Positions 1 to 8,649 are shown, numbered from the stretch's first letter. The stretch is 54,882 nt of DNA from Lachnospiraceae bacterium (GCA_017526745.1 JAFXQX010000035.1:1-54882), one strand, 5' to 3'. The notes: generated from the sequence alone by a model not told the origin. Numbers and translations: made by a program.

Positions 1-1
1 A

Positions 2-1423
2 ACAGTCAGCCATCTTCATGACTCAAACGTTCATTTCATGGTAAGCATCTGGCCCAACATGAGTCCCGATTCCGAAAACTATGCGGAATTTGCCGAAAAA
101 AAGATGCTGCTTCCTAATTCAAACCTGTATGATGCGTTTGATGAAAATGCCCGGAAACTCTACTGGGATCAGACGACGGAGGAGATCATGTCATCCGGTA
201 CGGATGCATTATGGTGCGATAATGCCGAGCCGTTCTCGGATGCGGACTGGAGCGGCAGTACAAAAAAGCCGGAAGAAGAGAGGTATCTTGTTGTTACCGA
301 AACGTCAAAAAGATCGATGGACAGTGAACGTCTCAATTCCTACGGTCTGTATCATGCAAAAGGTATATATGAAAACTGGCGAAAAACATATCCCGAAAAG
401 CGAGTGGTGAATCTGACCAGATCAGGCTATACAGGTATTCAGAGCTTTGGGACGATATTGTGGTCGGGTGACATTACCGCCACATACGATACACTTCGCA
501 GACAGATCGTTGAGGGCATCAGGATGAGCCTTACGGGAATGCCCTACTGGACGCTTGATATCGGAGGCTTTTTTGTCGTAAACGATAAGTACGAAAATCG
601 CGGCTGTAACGATACGGAGCATAAACCCTTATGGTTTTGGCACGGTGACTATAATGACGGTGTTGATGACCCGGGGTATCGCGAACTCTATACCAGATGG
701 CTTGAGTTCGGAACATTCCTTCCGGTCTTCAGGTCGCACGGGACCGATACACCGAGGGAGCCGTGGCGGTTCGGGAAAAAAGGAGATATGTTCTATGATG
801 CGATCACGGATCATATCAGACTCAGATACCGTCTGATGCCTTATATTTATTCACTTGCCGCTTCAGCACATTTTAACGGAGAGATGATCATGCGAAGCCT
901 TATCGCGGAATTTCCCGATGATGACAGGGTAGGCGAAATAGCTGATGAATACCTTTTCGGGCCTTTCATGCTGATCGCTCCCGTTTATACTCCGATGTAT
1001 TATCTTCCCGGATCGGAAGAGACGAAAGAGACACACAAGTCCAGGGAAGTCTATCTTCCCAAAGGCTGCGGCTGGTATGATTTTTTTTCAGGCAGTTATT
1101 ATGAGGGCGGACAGACGGTACAGGCAGAGGCTCCCATTGACAGGATCCCGGTATTTGTACGCGAAGGTGCGGTGATCCCCTTTTCGGACGATATAAGCTA
1201 TGCGGACGAAAGAGGCGGTCTTGCGGATACCGTAAAGGTATACGAGGGCTGCGACGGGAAGTTTATGCTTTACTATGATGAGGGTGACGGATACGGATTT
1301 GAAAAGGGCGATTACGGATATTTGGAACTTACGTATTCCGAGAGCGGTCACCTATTCAGCTTAAAAAGGACCGGAAGCTATCCGGAAGGAAAAGATCCGG
1401 TTGTTGAATATGTGAAAAGATAA
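2..1423 (+). CDS. Glycoside hydrolase family 31 alpha-glycosidase, 5'-truncated by the window edge
   Basis: The reading frame is open from base 2 with no start codon of its own; an ATG at 38 lies inside the conserved barrel, so the N-terminal beta-sandwich is missing because the window begins inside the gene. GH31 enzymes are retaining alpha-glucosidases, alpha-xylosidases or relatives. Visible hallmarks are the nucleophile motif WCDNAEP (Asp codon 218-220), the acid/base region WSGDI (Asp codon 470-472), and GMPYWTLDIGGF. A C-terminal beta domain with a DUF5110-like stretch (LYYDEGDGYGFEKGDY) follows. Substrate cannot be told from these motifs. It lies directly upstream of the LacI regulator and probably closes an upstream operon supplying sugar to the transporter below. 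Family call is secure; specificity is open. Confidence 0.9.
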   Translation, partial: TVSHLHDSNVHFMVSIWPNMSPDSENYAEFAEKKMLLPNSNLYDAFDENARKLYWDQTTEEIMSSGTDALWCDNAEPFSDADWSGSTKKPEEERYLVVTETSKRSMDSERLNSYGLYHAKGIYENWRKTYPEKRVVNLTRSGYTGIQSFGTILWSGDITATYDTLRRQIVEGIRMSLTGMPYWTLDIGGFFVVNDKYENRGCNDTEHKPLWFWHGDYNDGVDDPGYRELYTRWLEFGTFLPVFRSHGTDTPREPWRFGKKGDMFYDAITDHIRLRYRLMPYIYSLAASAHFNGEMIMRSLIAEFPDDDRVGEIADEYLFGPFMLIAPVYTPMYYLPGSEETKETHKSREVYLPKGCGWYDFFSGSYYEGGQTVQAEAPIDRIPVFVREGAVIPFSDDISYADERGGLADTVKVYEGCDGKFMLYYDEGDGYGFEKGDYGYLELTYSESGHLFSLKRTGSYPEGKDPVVEYVKR

Positions 1424-1439
1424 GAGGGAGTCGCGGGTA

Positions 1440-1468
1440 TTGTATAACCGAAGTATTTCTGTTACAAT
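1440..1468 (+). promoter_or_regulatory. Promoter of the LacI-family regulator gene
   Basis: A -35 box TTGTAT (1440-1445) and a -10 box TACAAT (1463-1468) are separated by 17 bases, a good sigma-A spacing. Transcription would begin near 1475, inside the palindromic operator at 1470-1485. Confidence 0.65.
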
Positions 1469-1469
1469 G

Positions 1470-1485
1470 AACGAAACGTTTCGTT
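1470..1485. promoter_or_regulatory. LacI-type operator at the regulator's own promoter
   Basis: A perfect 16-base inverted repeat with half-site AACGAAAC centred on CG. It directly follows the -10 box and covers the predicted start of transcription, so binding should block the promoter. The shared core GAAACGTTTC recurs at 2661-2682, upstream of the kinase. Autoregulation is inferred from this placement. Confidence 0.75.
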
Positions 1486-1507
1486 TATGCAAAGAAAGGG
1501 CCGAATC

Positions 1508-2512
1508 ATGCCGGCAACCATTGTAGATATAAAAGAAAAAACAGGATTGTCTCTTGCTACGATCTCCAAATACCTAAACGGAGGCAACGTGCTTCCCGAG
1601 AACAAGGTAAAGATCGAAGCTGCGATAAAAGAGCTCCATTATGAAGTAAACGAGATAGCCAGAGGACTTGTCACCAATAAGACCCGCACTGTAGGGATAC
1701 TGGTGTTCAGCGTTGTGAGCCCGTTTACCGGAATGATCCTGCATCATGTGGGATCGGCACTTAGAAAGAGCGGCTACGGCATGCTCATAGTTGATTCCTG
1801 CGATGACGAAGAGATAGAAAGAAAGAACGTAAAATATCTTATCAGTAAAAAGGTAGACGGGATCATAGTACTTCCCGTGGCGTCGAAGGGCGATTTCCTT
1901 GCCCCTGCCAAGAATGCGGGGATCCCGATCGTGCTGATTGACCGTTCGCTTTCAGATATACAGTATGACTGCGTGAGGATCGATAACAGAAAAGCCACTT
2001 ACAATGCAATGAAGGAAGTCCTGACCAGAAACCACAAAAAGGTAGCGGTCATAGCTTCCGAAAGAGAATACACGGGCCGTGAGCGTTTCAACGGATTCAT
2101 GGATGCGATGCGAAATGCCGGATTGGATGTTCCGGTCGAATATCAGGTCAGGGGAACGCACTCTATCGCGACCGGTTACAACGGAATGAAGAAACTGATG
2201 ACTCTTAAGGACCGTCCGACCGCGGTATTTATGAGCAATTACGAGATCACGCTTGGCGCGATGCTTTCCATGAACGAGGAAGGATTCCAGTGCCCTGATG
2301 ATGTATCGCTTATCGGATTTGATGACCAGCTGTTCTTCCACCTGCTCCAGCCTCAGATATATATGGTCGAGCAGCCCATGAAAGCGATGGGGGAGCGTGC
2401 GGTGGAACTTCTCCTCGGCAGGATCAGCGGTGCCGTGGATGAAGACCCGATGGAGATCGCGCTTGGTACCAAACTGCAGAGGGGAACATCGATCAAAACA
2501 CTCGATCCGTAA
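1508..2512 (+). CDS. LacI/GalR-family transcriptional regulator
   Basis: A 334-residue regulator of the usual LacI length. The N-terminal helix-turn-helix (IVDIKEKTGLSLATISKYL) and hinge helix region (ENKVKIEAAIKELHY) are followed by a periplasmic-binding-protein-like sensor domain from about residue 60 (TRTVGILV). An in-frame ATG at 1487 exists, but ATG 1508 is chosen because GAAAGGG (1494-1500) sits 7 bases ahead of it and HTH homology begins there. Palindromes with the GAAACGTTTC core occur at its own promoter and upstream of the kinase at 2697, so it probably represses itself and the downstream sugar operon until a sugar or sugar phosphate binds. The effector is unknown. Confidence 0.93.
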   Translation: MPATIVDIKEKTGLSLATISKYLNGGNVLPENKVKIEAAIKELHYEVNEIARGLVTNKTRTVGILVFSVVSPFTGMILHHVGSALRKSGYGMLIVDSCDDEEIERKNVKYLISKKVDGIIVLPVASKGDFLAPAKNAGIPIVLIDRSLSDIQYDCVRIDNRKATYNAMKEVLTRNHKKVAVIASEREYTGRERFNGFMDAMRNAGLDVPVEYQVRGTHSIATGYNGMKKLMTLKDRPTAVFMSNYEITLGAMLSMNEEGFQCPDDVSLIGFDDQLFFHLLQPQIYMVEQPMKAMGERAVELLLGRISGAVDEDPMEIALGTKLQRGTSIKTLDP

Positions 2513-2563
2513 AGCGGTCATCATTATTACAGAAAATCATTCTGAAAGTTTGTTAATGTATCA

Positions 2564-2575
2564 CAAAACGTTTCA
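2564..2575. promoter_or_regulatory. Possible weaker auxiliary operator
   Basis: The sequence contains AAACGTTT (2566-2573) flanked by imperfect arms, matching the core of the two perfect operators. It lies about 17 bases upstream of the kinase -35 box. Its centre is about 102 bases from the centre of the main operator at 2661-2682, which would allow looping by a dimer of dimers. This is inference from similarity only. Confidence 0.4.
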
Positions 2576-2591
2576 TTTTTAAAAAAATGTA

Positions 2592-2620
2592 TTGACGTAC
2601 TGAGTCCGTGAGCATATAGT
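2592..2620 (+). promoter_or_regulatory. Promoter of the sugar-use operon
   Basis: TTGACG (2592-2597) and TATAGT (2615-2620) are separated by exactly 17 bases, close to sigma-A consensus. Transcription would start near 2627, about 35 bases upstream of the large operator, which would then act as a roadblock. Confidence 0.7.
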
Positions 2621-2660
2621 GTCAATTAGCAGGGGTCTGCGGGCCTAATTTTTTTTACCA

Positions 2661-2682
2661 TAGAGCGAAACGTTTCGCTCTA
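2661..2682. promoter_or_regulatory. Main LacI-type operator ahead of the sugar operon
   Basis: A perfect 22-base palindrome with half-site TAGAGCGAAAC. Its central GCGAAACGTTTCGC matches the operator at the regulator's own promoter. It lies between the promoter at 2592-2620 and the ribosome binding site of the kinase at 2687-2692. In RNA it could also form an 11-pair hairpin just before the ribosome binding site. Confidence 0.8.
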
Positions 2683-2696
2683 AAACAGGAGAAACA

Positions 2697-4181
2697 GTGT
2701 CAAAACAGCTCTTATTGGGAATCGATATCGGCACATCGGCATGCAAAGTCGCAGTCTTTGATCTTTGCGGAAACGTGATCGCCCAGTCGAACAAACCATA
2801 TAAAGTTTACTACCCTAATCCCGGATGGGCTGAGCAGGATCCCGATGAGTGGTGGGATGCAATATGCGCAGGAATCAGGGAAATACTGGGCTTGGGGAAA
2901 CTGTCCGCCGAAGATATCGCCGCTGTCGGCGTAGACGGACAGAGCTGGTCAGCCATCCCTGTTAATAAGGACGGCAACGTTCTTGACAGGACTCCGATCT
3001 GGATGGACACGCGAAGCAGAGAAATTTGCGACAGGGTGAAACGTTTAGTCGGAGAGGATAAGATATTTGATATTGCGGGGAATGATTTTCTCCCTTCCTA
3101 TACAACACCGAAGATGCTCTGGTTCAAGGAAAACAGGCCCGAGGTGTTTGACCGGACAGATAAGTTCCTTCAGTCAAACAGTTATATCGTATATAAACTG
3201 ACCGGTGTCATGAGTCAGGACCTAAGCCAGGGATACGGTATCCACTTTTTTGACATGAAGAACCTGACATATGTCGAAGAGCTTGCCGAGGACTTCGGAC
3301 TAGACACATCATTTGTACCTCCCTTATACAGATGTGATGAAACAGTCGGCGAGGTTACCGCCGAAGCCGCATCCCTTACGGGCCTTGCAGCCGGGACACC
3401 GGTTGTTGCAGGTGGATTGGATGCGGCATGCGGAACTCTCGGAGCCGGAGTCTATGAGGTAGGGCAGACACAGGAACAGGGCGGACAGGCAGGCGGCATG
3501 AGCATATGCACGGACCATGCACTTGCACATAAAAAGCTCATATTAAGCTGCCACGTAGTTCCAGACAGATGGCTCCTTCAGGGCGGTACCGTAGGAGGAG
3601 GCGGAGCGCTCAAATGGTTCAGACAGGAATTCGGACAGGACTTAAGTTTTGACGAGCTGACAGAAGAAGCCGCAAAAGTGGCACCTGGTTCGGAAGGAGT
3701 CGTATTTCTTCCTTATATGTCCGGAGAACGTTCTCCGATATGGGATCCTGATGCAAAGGGAGTTTTCTACGGACTGTCATATGACAAGACGAGGGGACAC
3801 ATGATCAGGGCTCTTCTTGAAGGCGTGGCGTATGCATTGCAGCATAATCTTATGACGGCTCAGGAAACGGGCGCACCGGTCGGAGTGTTAAATGCGATGG
3901 GAGGATCCGCCAACTCGGTTCTGTGGACACAGATCAAAGCAGATGTTACGGGACGAACGATCCAAGTTCCGGCAAGCGATACGGCAACAACACTCGGAGC
4001 TGCGATCCTGGCGGGAGTAGGATGCGGACTGTACAGCGGTTATAAACAGGCGGTTGAGCAGACGATAGCGATAACGAGAGTTCAGGAGCCTGATATGAAA
4101 AATCACGGGATCTACAAACGGTCGATGGAGCTCTACCTGAGACTGTATGAGGATCTTAAGGATACATTTAAAAAATACTGA
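2697..4181 (+). CDS. FGGY-family carbohydrate kinase (xylulokinase-like)
   Basis: A 494-residue sugar kinase of typical FGGY length that phosphorylates a ketose or polyol with ATP. The N-terminal phosphate-binding motif GIDIGTSACKVAVFD is clear. VGVDGQSWSAIPV, TPIWMDTRSREI and the second-domain motif GGLDAACGTLGAG follow the FGGY pattern, and the C-terminal GGSANSVLWTQIKADVTG region forms the ATP site. The start is GTG 2697, with AGGAGA at 2687-2692 only four bases away; no in-frame ATG fits better. It is the first gene after the operator-controlled promoter. Xylulokinase is the nearest named family, but the FGGY substrate cannot be set from sequence alone. The neighbouring GatD- and GatZ-like genes make tagatose, psicose or a hexitol as plausible as xylulose. 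Confidence 0.88.
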   Translation: MSKQLLLGIDIGTSACKVAVFDLCGNVIAQSNKPYKVYYPNPGWAEQDPDEWWDAICAGIREILGLGKLSAEDIAAVGVDGQSWSAIPVNKDGNVLDRTPIWMDTRSREICDRVKRLVGEDKIFDIAGNDFLPSYTTPKMLWFKENRPEVFDRTDKFLQSNSYIVYKLTGVMSQDLSQGYGIHFFDMKNLTYVEELAEDFGLDTSFVPPLYRCDETVGEVTAEAASLTGLAAGTPVVAGGLDAACGTLGAGVYEVGQTQEQGGQAGGMSICTDHALAHKKLILSCHVVPDRWLLQGGTVGGGGALKWFRQEFGQDLSFDELTEEAAKVAPGSEGVVFLPYMSGERSPIWDPDAKGVFYGLSYDKTRGHMIRALLEGVAYALQHNLMTAQETGAPVGVLNAMGGSANSVLWTQIKADVTGRTIQVPASDTATTLGAAILAGVGCGLYSGYKQAVEQTIAITRVQEPDMKNHGIYKRSMELYLRLYEDLKDTFKKY

Positions 4182-4211
4182 TCAATACATTACAGAAAAG
4201 AGGAGATCATT

Positions 4212-5261
4212 ATGAAAGCAGGAGTGGTACATGCTCCAAACGACATCCGTTATGAGGAGATCGATAAACCGATCGCAGGTCCCGGAAAGGTCGTTGTCAA
4301 GGTCAAGTACACGGGAATATGCGGATCTGATATTCCGAGAGTGAATGCAGATGCCTGCCACTACTACCCAAATGTATTGGGTCATGAGTTTTCCGGAACC
4401 GTAACCGAGACAGGTGAGGGAGTTACAACGCTTAAGGTTGGCGACAGGGTTGCCGGGATCCCGCTTGTTCCGTGCATGAAGTGTGATGACTGCCAGAAAG
4501 GTAATTACAGCCTTTGCAAGCATTACAGTTTCATCGGATCCAGAGAGTTCGGAAGCTATGCCGAGTATGTTGCGGTTCCCGAGAAGAACGCGGTCAGGAT
4601 AGGGGACGAGGTCAGCTTTGAAAAGGGCGCTTTCTTTGAACCCGCAACGGTCGCACTTCACGGACTGCGCAGGGTCGATTATAAAGGCGGCAAAAACGTT
4701 GCGATATTAGGCGGCGGCACGATAGGTCTTATGACCGCACAGTGGGCAAAGATATTCGGCGCAAAGACAGTTACGGTATTTGACATACTCGATGAGAGAC
4801 TGGAACTTGCCAAGAGGCTCGGCTGTGATTTCGGAGTCAATTCCGGCAAAGACGGATTCATGGATGAAGTAAGCTCCATCACGGACGGCAAAGGATTTGA
4901 CTACGTATACGAGACAGCCGGAAACACGATAACGATGAAGATGGCATTCAAGCTTGCAGCGAATAAGGCTCAGGTGTGCTTTATCGGAACACCGACAAGG
5001 GAATTGTCATTTTCGGTTGACGAGTGGGAAAACATCAACCGCAAGGAGTTCATACTTACGGGTTCGTGGATGAGCTATTCGGCACCGTTCCCGGGAGATG
5101 AATGGTCGCTGGCCGCACATTATTTCAACACCGGAGAGCTCAAGTTCGACGATTCATTCATATTCAAAAAGATACCGCTCTCGAAGATAGATGAAGCATT
5201 TGAGATGTTCAAGACTCCGGGCACGGTAAAAGGAAAGATATTAATTGACAGTGAAGCATAA
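4212..5261 (+). CDS. Zn-dependent polyol dehydrogenase, GatD-like (galactitol-1-phosphate 5-dehydrogenase family)
   Basis: A 349-residue medium-chain dehydrogenase that oxidises a sugar alcohol or its phosphate with NAD. Catalytic zinc ligands are Cys37 (GICGSD) and His58-Glu59 (GHEF). The structural zinc is held by Cys88, Cys91, Cys94 and Cys102. The Rossmann motif is GGGTIGL. The stretches GSDIPR, HYYPNVLGHEFSG, YSFIGSREFGSYAEY and GSWMSYSAPFPGDEW closely parallel those I remember of E. coli GatD, supporting galactitol-phosphate-type specificity over plain alcohol dehydrogenase. The start ATG 4212 has AGAGGAG upstream and follows the kinase by 30 bases. Because import here is by ABC transporter and not PTS, the substrate may be free polyol or a kinase product (inference). 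Confidence 0.85.
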   Translation: MKAGVVHAPNDIRYEEIDKPIAGPGKVVVKVKYTGICGSDIPRVNADACHYYPNVLGHEFSGTVTETGEGVTTLKVGDRVAGIPLVPCMKCDDCQKGNYSLCKHYSFIGSREFGSYAEYVAVPEKNAVRIGDEVSFEKGAFFEPATVALHGLRRVDYKGGKNVAILGGGTIGLMTAQWAKIFGAKTVTVFDILDERLELAKRLGCDFGVNSGKDGFMDEVSSITDGKGFDYVYETAGNTITMKMAFKLAANKAQVCFIGTPTRELSFSVDEWENINRKEFILTGSWMSYSAPFPGDEWSLAAHYFNTGELKFDDSFIFKKIPLSKIDEAFEMFKTPGTVKGKILIDSEA

Positions 5262-5281
5262 AGATTGGAGGAGGTTTCAAA

Positions 5282-6295
5282 ATGGCAGTAGATCCCAAAA
5301 AAGTTCCGCAGATCACCCTTAATAACGGCGACAAGGTTCCCTGCATCGGCATGGGTACTTTCGGTTCCGACAGATTTACGGCAGAGCAGGTTTCAAACGC
5401 TGTAGCCGGTGCGATCCGTGCAGGATACAGGATGTTTGACTGTGCCGCATGCTACGGCAACGAAGATCAGATCGGTCAGGTATTTAAGGATGCATTTGAT
5501 GAAGGAGTTGTAGAGCGTAAAGACCTGTACATCATGACAAAGGTTTGGAACGACATGCACAGAGAGGTTGAAAAATCATGTCGTAAGTCAATAGCTGACC
5601 TTCAGTGTGATTACATCGATCTGTTCTTTATCCACTGGCCTTTCCCGAACTATCATGCACCCGGATGTGATGTTGATTCGAGAAATCCCGATTCCAAGCC
5701 CTTCTCGGTTGCGGAATTCATGGATACATACAGACAGATAGAAGACCTTGTACGTAAGGGCCTTGTACGTCATATAGGTATATCCAACATGACCATACCC
5801 AAGATGGAAGCCGTTATCGACAAGTTTGAGATCAAGCCGGTCGCATGTGAGATGGAACTTCATCCGTGCTTCCAGCAGCAGGAACTCTTTGACTATCTTG
5901 TGGCTCATGACATTCAGCCCATAGGCTTTATGCCCCTTGGTTCACCCCAGAGACCTGAGCGTGACATGGTGGCTACCGATATCGCGGACATGCAGGTTCC
6001 CGAATTTAAGGCTATCGCCGAGGCACACGGAGTACATCCGGCTATCATCTGCCTGAAGTGGGCTATGCAGAGGGGACAGATACCCATTCCCTTCTCTGTA
6101 CACGAGATGGAATATACGAGCAATATCGAGGCAACACTTACGGAGCCTCTTACGGATGCTGAGATGGCAACGATCGCTACCCTTGAGAAGAACAACCGTC
6201 TCGTAAAAGGACAGGTATTCTTATGGCCCGGTGCCGATGACTGGCATGACCTCTGGGATGAAGACGGAAAGATAGTCGACTGCCCGGATGCTTGA
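5282..6295 (+). CDS. Aldo/keto reductase
   Basis: A 337-residue NADPH-type aldo/keto reductase with the full catalytic tetrad: Asp53 and Tyr58 (MFDCAACYGNED), Lys87 (IMTKVW) and His118 (FFIHWPF). GISNMTIPKME and the C-terminal cofactor region IPIPFSVHEMEYTSNI fit the TIM-barrel family. GGAGGAGG precedes ATG 5282, 20 bases after the GatD-like gene. In this operon it may interconvert a sugar and its polyol, or reduce an aldehyde made by the downstream aldolase, for example lactaldehyde to propanediol. The family is broad, so the substrate is an inference. Confidence 0.9.
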   Translation: MAVDPKKVPQITLNNGDKVPCIGMGTFGSDRFTAEQVSNAVAGAIRAGYRMFDCAACYGNEDQIGQVFKDAFDEGVVERKDLYIMTKVWNDMHREVEKSCRKSIADLQCDYIDLFFIHWPFPNYHAPGCDVDSRNPDSKPFSVAEFMDTYRQIEDLVRKGLVRHIGISNMTIPKMEAVIDKFEIKPVACEMELHPCFQQQELFDYLVAHDIQPIGFMPLGSPQRPERDMVATDIADMQVPEFKAIAEAHGVHPAIICLKWAMQRGQIPIPFSVHEMEYTSNIEATLTEPLTDAEMATIATLEKNNRLVKGQVFLWPGADDWHDLWDEDGKIVDCPDA

Positions 6296-6316
6296 AGATA
6301 GGAGATATTTTTTCAA

Positions 6317-7645
6317 ATGGACGCACTAAGAGAAATACTTGCTAAGAGAAAGAAGGGAATGAACTACGCAGGAATACCTTCCTTCTGTACGGCTTCGGAT
6401 CTTGTTATCGAAGCATGCCTTAAGCAGGCAGTCAGATTTGATGATTATGTTCTGGTAGAAGCAACAGCCAACCAGGTCAATCAGTTTGGCGGTTATACCG
6501 GAATGAAGCCCGCCGATTACAGGGATTTTGTTTATAAGATAGCCGACGGGATCGGTTTTCCGAAAGAGAAGATAATCCTCGGAGGAGATCACCTGGGACC
6601 GCTCACATGGCAGGACGAGCCCGAAGCAGAGGCAATGGCCAAGTCGATCGAACTGGTAAAGCTCTTCGTACTTGCCGGATTCAAGAAGATCCATCTGGAT
6701 ACGAGCATGAGAGTTGCCGATGATCCGACCGATCAGATGCTCTCCGATGAGACTATCGCCAGAAGAGGAGCCATATTGTATGAGGCATGCGAGGAAGCTT
6801 ATCAGGAGCTTCTGAAGAGCAATCCCGATGAGGCAAGACCTGCGTTTATCATCGGAAGCGAGGTTCCGATCCCGGGAGGTGCGCAGGAAGCGGAGGATTC
6901 CATAAGCGTCACAAAACCCGAAGCTGTGGAAAAGACTCTTGCGGTATACAAAGAGCAGTTTGAAAAAAGAGGCCTTAACGATGCTTTCGACAACATCATA
7001 GGCATAGTGGTACAGCCGGGAGTGGAGTTCGGTGACGAAGATGTTTTCCATTATGACAGGACTAATGCGGCTGAGCTTACGAGGGTCATGAAAAAGCATG
7101 ACAATGTTGTTCTTGAAGGTCATTCAACCGATTACCAGCCGCCGAAATGTCTTAAGGAAATGGTTGAGGACGGTATCGCGATATTAAAGGTCGGTCCGGC
7201 GCTTACATTCTCATTAAGAGAAGGACTGTTCGCGCTTTCCATGATGGAGAAGATACTTGTTCCGGAAAGTGAGCAGGCACATTTCATCGAGGTTATGGAA
7301 GAGACCATGATGAAGGATCCGGCAAACTGGAAGAAGCATTATCACGGAAGTGAAGAAGAACTTGCCATAAAGAGAAAATACAGTTTTTCGGACAGATGCA
7401 GATACTACTTCGCACAGCCCGAAATGAAGAATGCGATAGCAAAGCTCTTTGACAATATGTCAAAGGTTCACATCCCTCTCGGTATGCTCCGCCAGTATAT
7501 GCCGCAGCAGTACATCAAGGTCAGGGACGGCGTGCTACCGGCAGATCCGAAGGAACTGGCCGAGGACTGTGTTGTACATCTGGTTGAAGATTACAACTAT
7601 GCGACGAAGATCAACTATATGATAAGTGATGCATTTTACTGTTAG
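6317..7645 (+). CDS. GatZ/KbaZ-like protein (tagatose-bisphosphate aldolase subunit or tagatose-6-phosphate 4-epimerase family)
   Basis: A 442-residue full-length member of the GatZ/KbaZ family (COG4573). Typical stretches are GIPSFCTASDLVIEA, EATANQVNQFGGYTGM, GGDHLGPLTWQ, LDTSMRVADDP and VLEGHSTDYQ. In E. coli GatZ is a stabilising, non-catalytic partner of the aldolase GatY. No gatY/kbaY gene is present in the window. Some family members are instead reported as D-tagatose-6-phosphate 4-epimerases (EC 5.1.3.40, Agrobacterium), giving fructose 6-phosphate. With a sugar kinase and a GatD-like enzyme in the same operon and no GatY, an epimerase role is the more attractive reading here, but it is inference. 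Confidence 0.85.
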   Translation: MDALREILAKRKKGMNYAGIPSFCTASDLVIEACLKQAVRFDDYVLVEATANQVNQFGGYTGMKPADYRDFVYKIADGIGFPKEKIILGGDHLGPLTWQDEPEAEAMAKSIELVKLFVLAGFKKIHLDTSMRVADDPTDQMLSDETIARRGAILYEACEEAYQELLKSNPDEARPAFIIGSEVPIPGGAQEAEDSISVTKPEAVEKTLAVYKEQFEKRGLNDAFDNIIGIVVQPGVEFGDEDVFHYDRTNAAELTRVMKKHDNVVLEGHSTDYQPPKCLKEMVEDGIAILKVGPALTFSLREGLFALSMMEKILVPESEQAHFIEVMEETMMKDPANWKKHYHGSEEELAIKRKYSFSDRCRYYFAQPEMKNAIAKLFDNMSKVHIPLGMLRQYMPQQYIKVRDGVLPADPKELAEDCVVHLVEDYNYATKINYMISDAFYC

Positions 7646-7674
7646 GAAAAGGCCTTTTGCAGGGAGGAACAGCA

Positions 7675-8649
7675 TTGAACCTTAAGAAGATTAAAGAGAT
7701 CCCGATAGTTAAAAAACTGGGATTCAACAGGATCGTACTGACAGGCGTTCTGGTACTGATGTATGTGGTGCTGAGCCTGATAGTCGACAAATTCGCGGGA
7801 ATGCCGCGTATCATGAGCGCGCTCAACTATGCGTATTTCCTTGGATTCTTATCTCTCGGCGTTACTTTTGTCATAGCAACCGGAGGTATTGATTTTTCCA
7901 TCGGTCCCGTAATGTTCTGCTGTGCGCTCGTATCGGGATACTGTCTAACCAGTCACGGTGTGCCGATGCTGCTGTCATTGATAATAAGCGTCATCGTGGG
8001 ACTGATATTCGGAATGTTTAACGGATATCTTGTAGCTTACTGGAAAGTTCCGCCTTTCATCGTATCTATGGCAAGCATGAACATAGCCAAGGGTGTGGCG
8101 AGCGTTTTTACCAAGACTCAGTCCGTAAGCTGGCCTCAGGCAGCAAAGGGAGGATGGTTCAGATCGCTTGTAAAGGTCGGAAAGTTCCCGGTCGGAATAG
8201 TCGTATTTTTTGCGATAGCGATCGTCTGCTCGATAGTACTCAACCACACAAAAGCCGGCAGGTACATCTTAAGCCTTGGAAGCAACCGCGAGGCCGTAAG
8301 GCTTTCGGGTGTTGATATCAAGAAATGGGAAATGCTCGCATATGTGATATGCGGAACTCTTGCCGGAATTGCAGCGATCTATTTTGTAGGAGCATATACA
8401 ACAGTCCAGCCCGGATACGGTGACCAGTACAACAACGAAGCGATCGCCGGATGTGTTATGGGAGGAACGTCAATGGCAGGCGGACTTGCATCCATAGGCG
8501 GAACCGTAATAGGCGTGTTCATCATTGCGCTTCTGCAGGAAGGGATCCTGGCACTTGGATTTACCAAGGATTATCAGCTGATAATCACAGGTCTCATCGT
8601 TATCGTTGCGGTATATGCTGACGTAATGGCAAGACGCAGGAAGAACTAG
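7675..8649 (+). CDS. Sugar ABC transporter permease 1 (RbsC family)
   Basis: A 324-residue integral membrane permease of the BPD_transp_2 family, as in ribose, xylose and galactose importers. Eight to ten hydrophobic segments are visible. Family motifs include VTFVIATGGIDFSIG, KVPPFIVSMASMNIAKG, YILSLGSNREAVRLSGV and GGTSMAGGLASIGGT. The preferred start is TTG 7675, with AGGGAGG (7661-7667) seven bases ahead; the TTG at 7657 would place the ribosome site inside the gene. It pairs with the second permease at 10173, so the pore is probably a heterodimer. Confidence 0.9.
   Translation: MNLKKIKEIPIVKKLGFNRIVLTGVLVLMYVVLSLIVDKFAGMPRIMSALNYAYFLGFLSLGVTFVIATGGIDFSIGPVMFCCALVSGYCLTSHGVPMLLSLIISVIVGLIFGMFNGYLVAYWKVPPFIVSMASMNIAKGVASVFTKTQSVSWPQAAKGGWFRSLVKVGKFPVGIVVFFAIAIVCSIVLNHTKAGRYILSLGSNREAVRLSGVDIKKWEMLAYVICGTLAGIAAIYFVGAYTTVQPGYGDQYNNEAIAGCVMGGTSMAGGLASIGGTVIGVFIIALLQEGILALGFTKDYQLIITGLIVIVAVYADVMARRRKN

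Noticed and set aside
2564-2575. A CcpA cre site upstream of the sugar operon
   Set aside because: Aligned on its CG core the sequence lacks the TG and CA ends of the cre consensus, and it fits better as a weak copy of the LacI operator.
6326-7123. A 265-codon minus-strand open frame inside the GatZ-like gene
   Set aside because: It is the antisense shadow of a clear gene; it has no ribosome site and its composition follows the codon pattern of the + strand gene.
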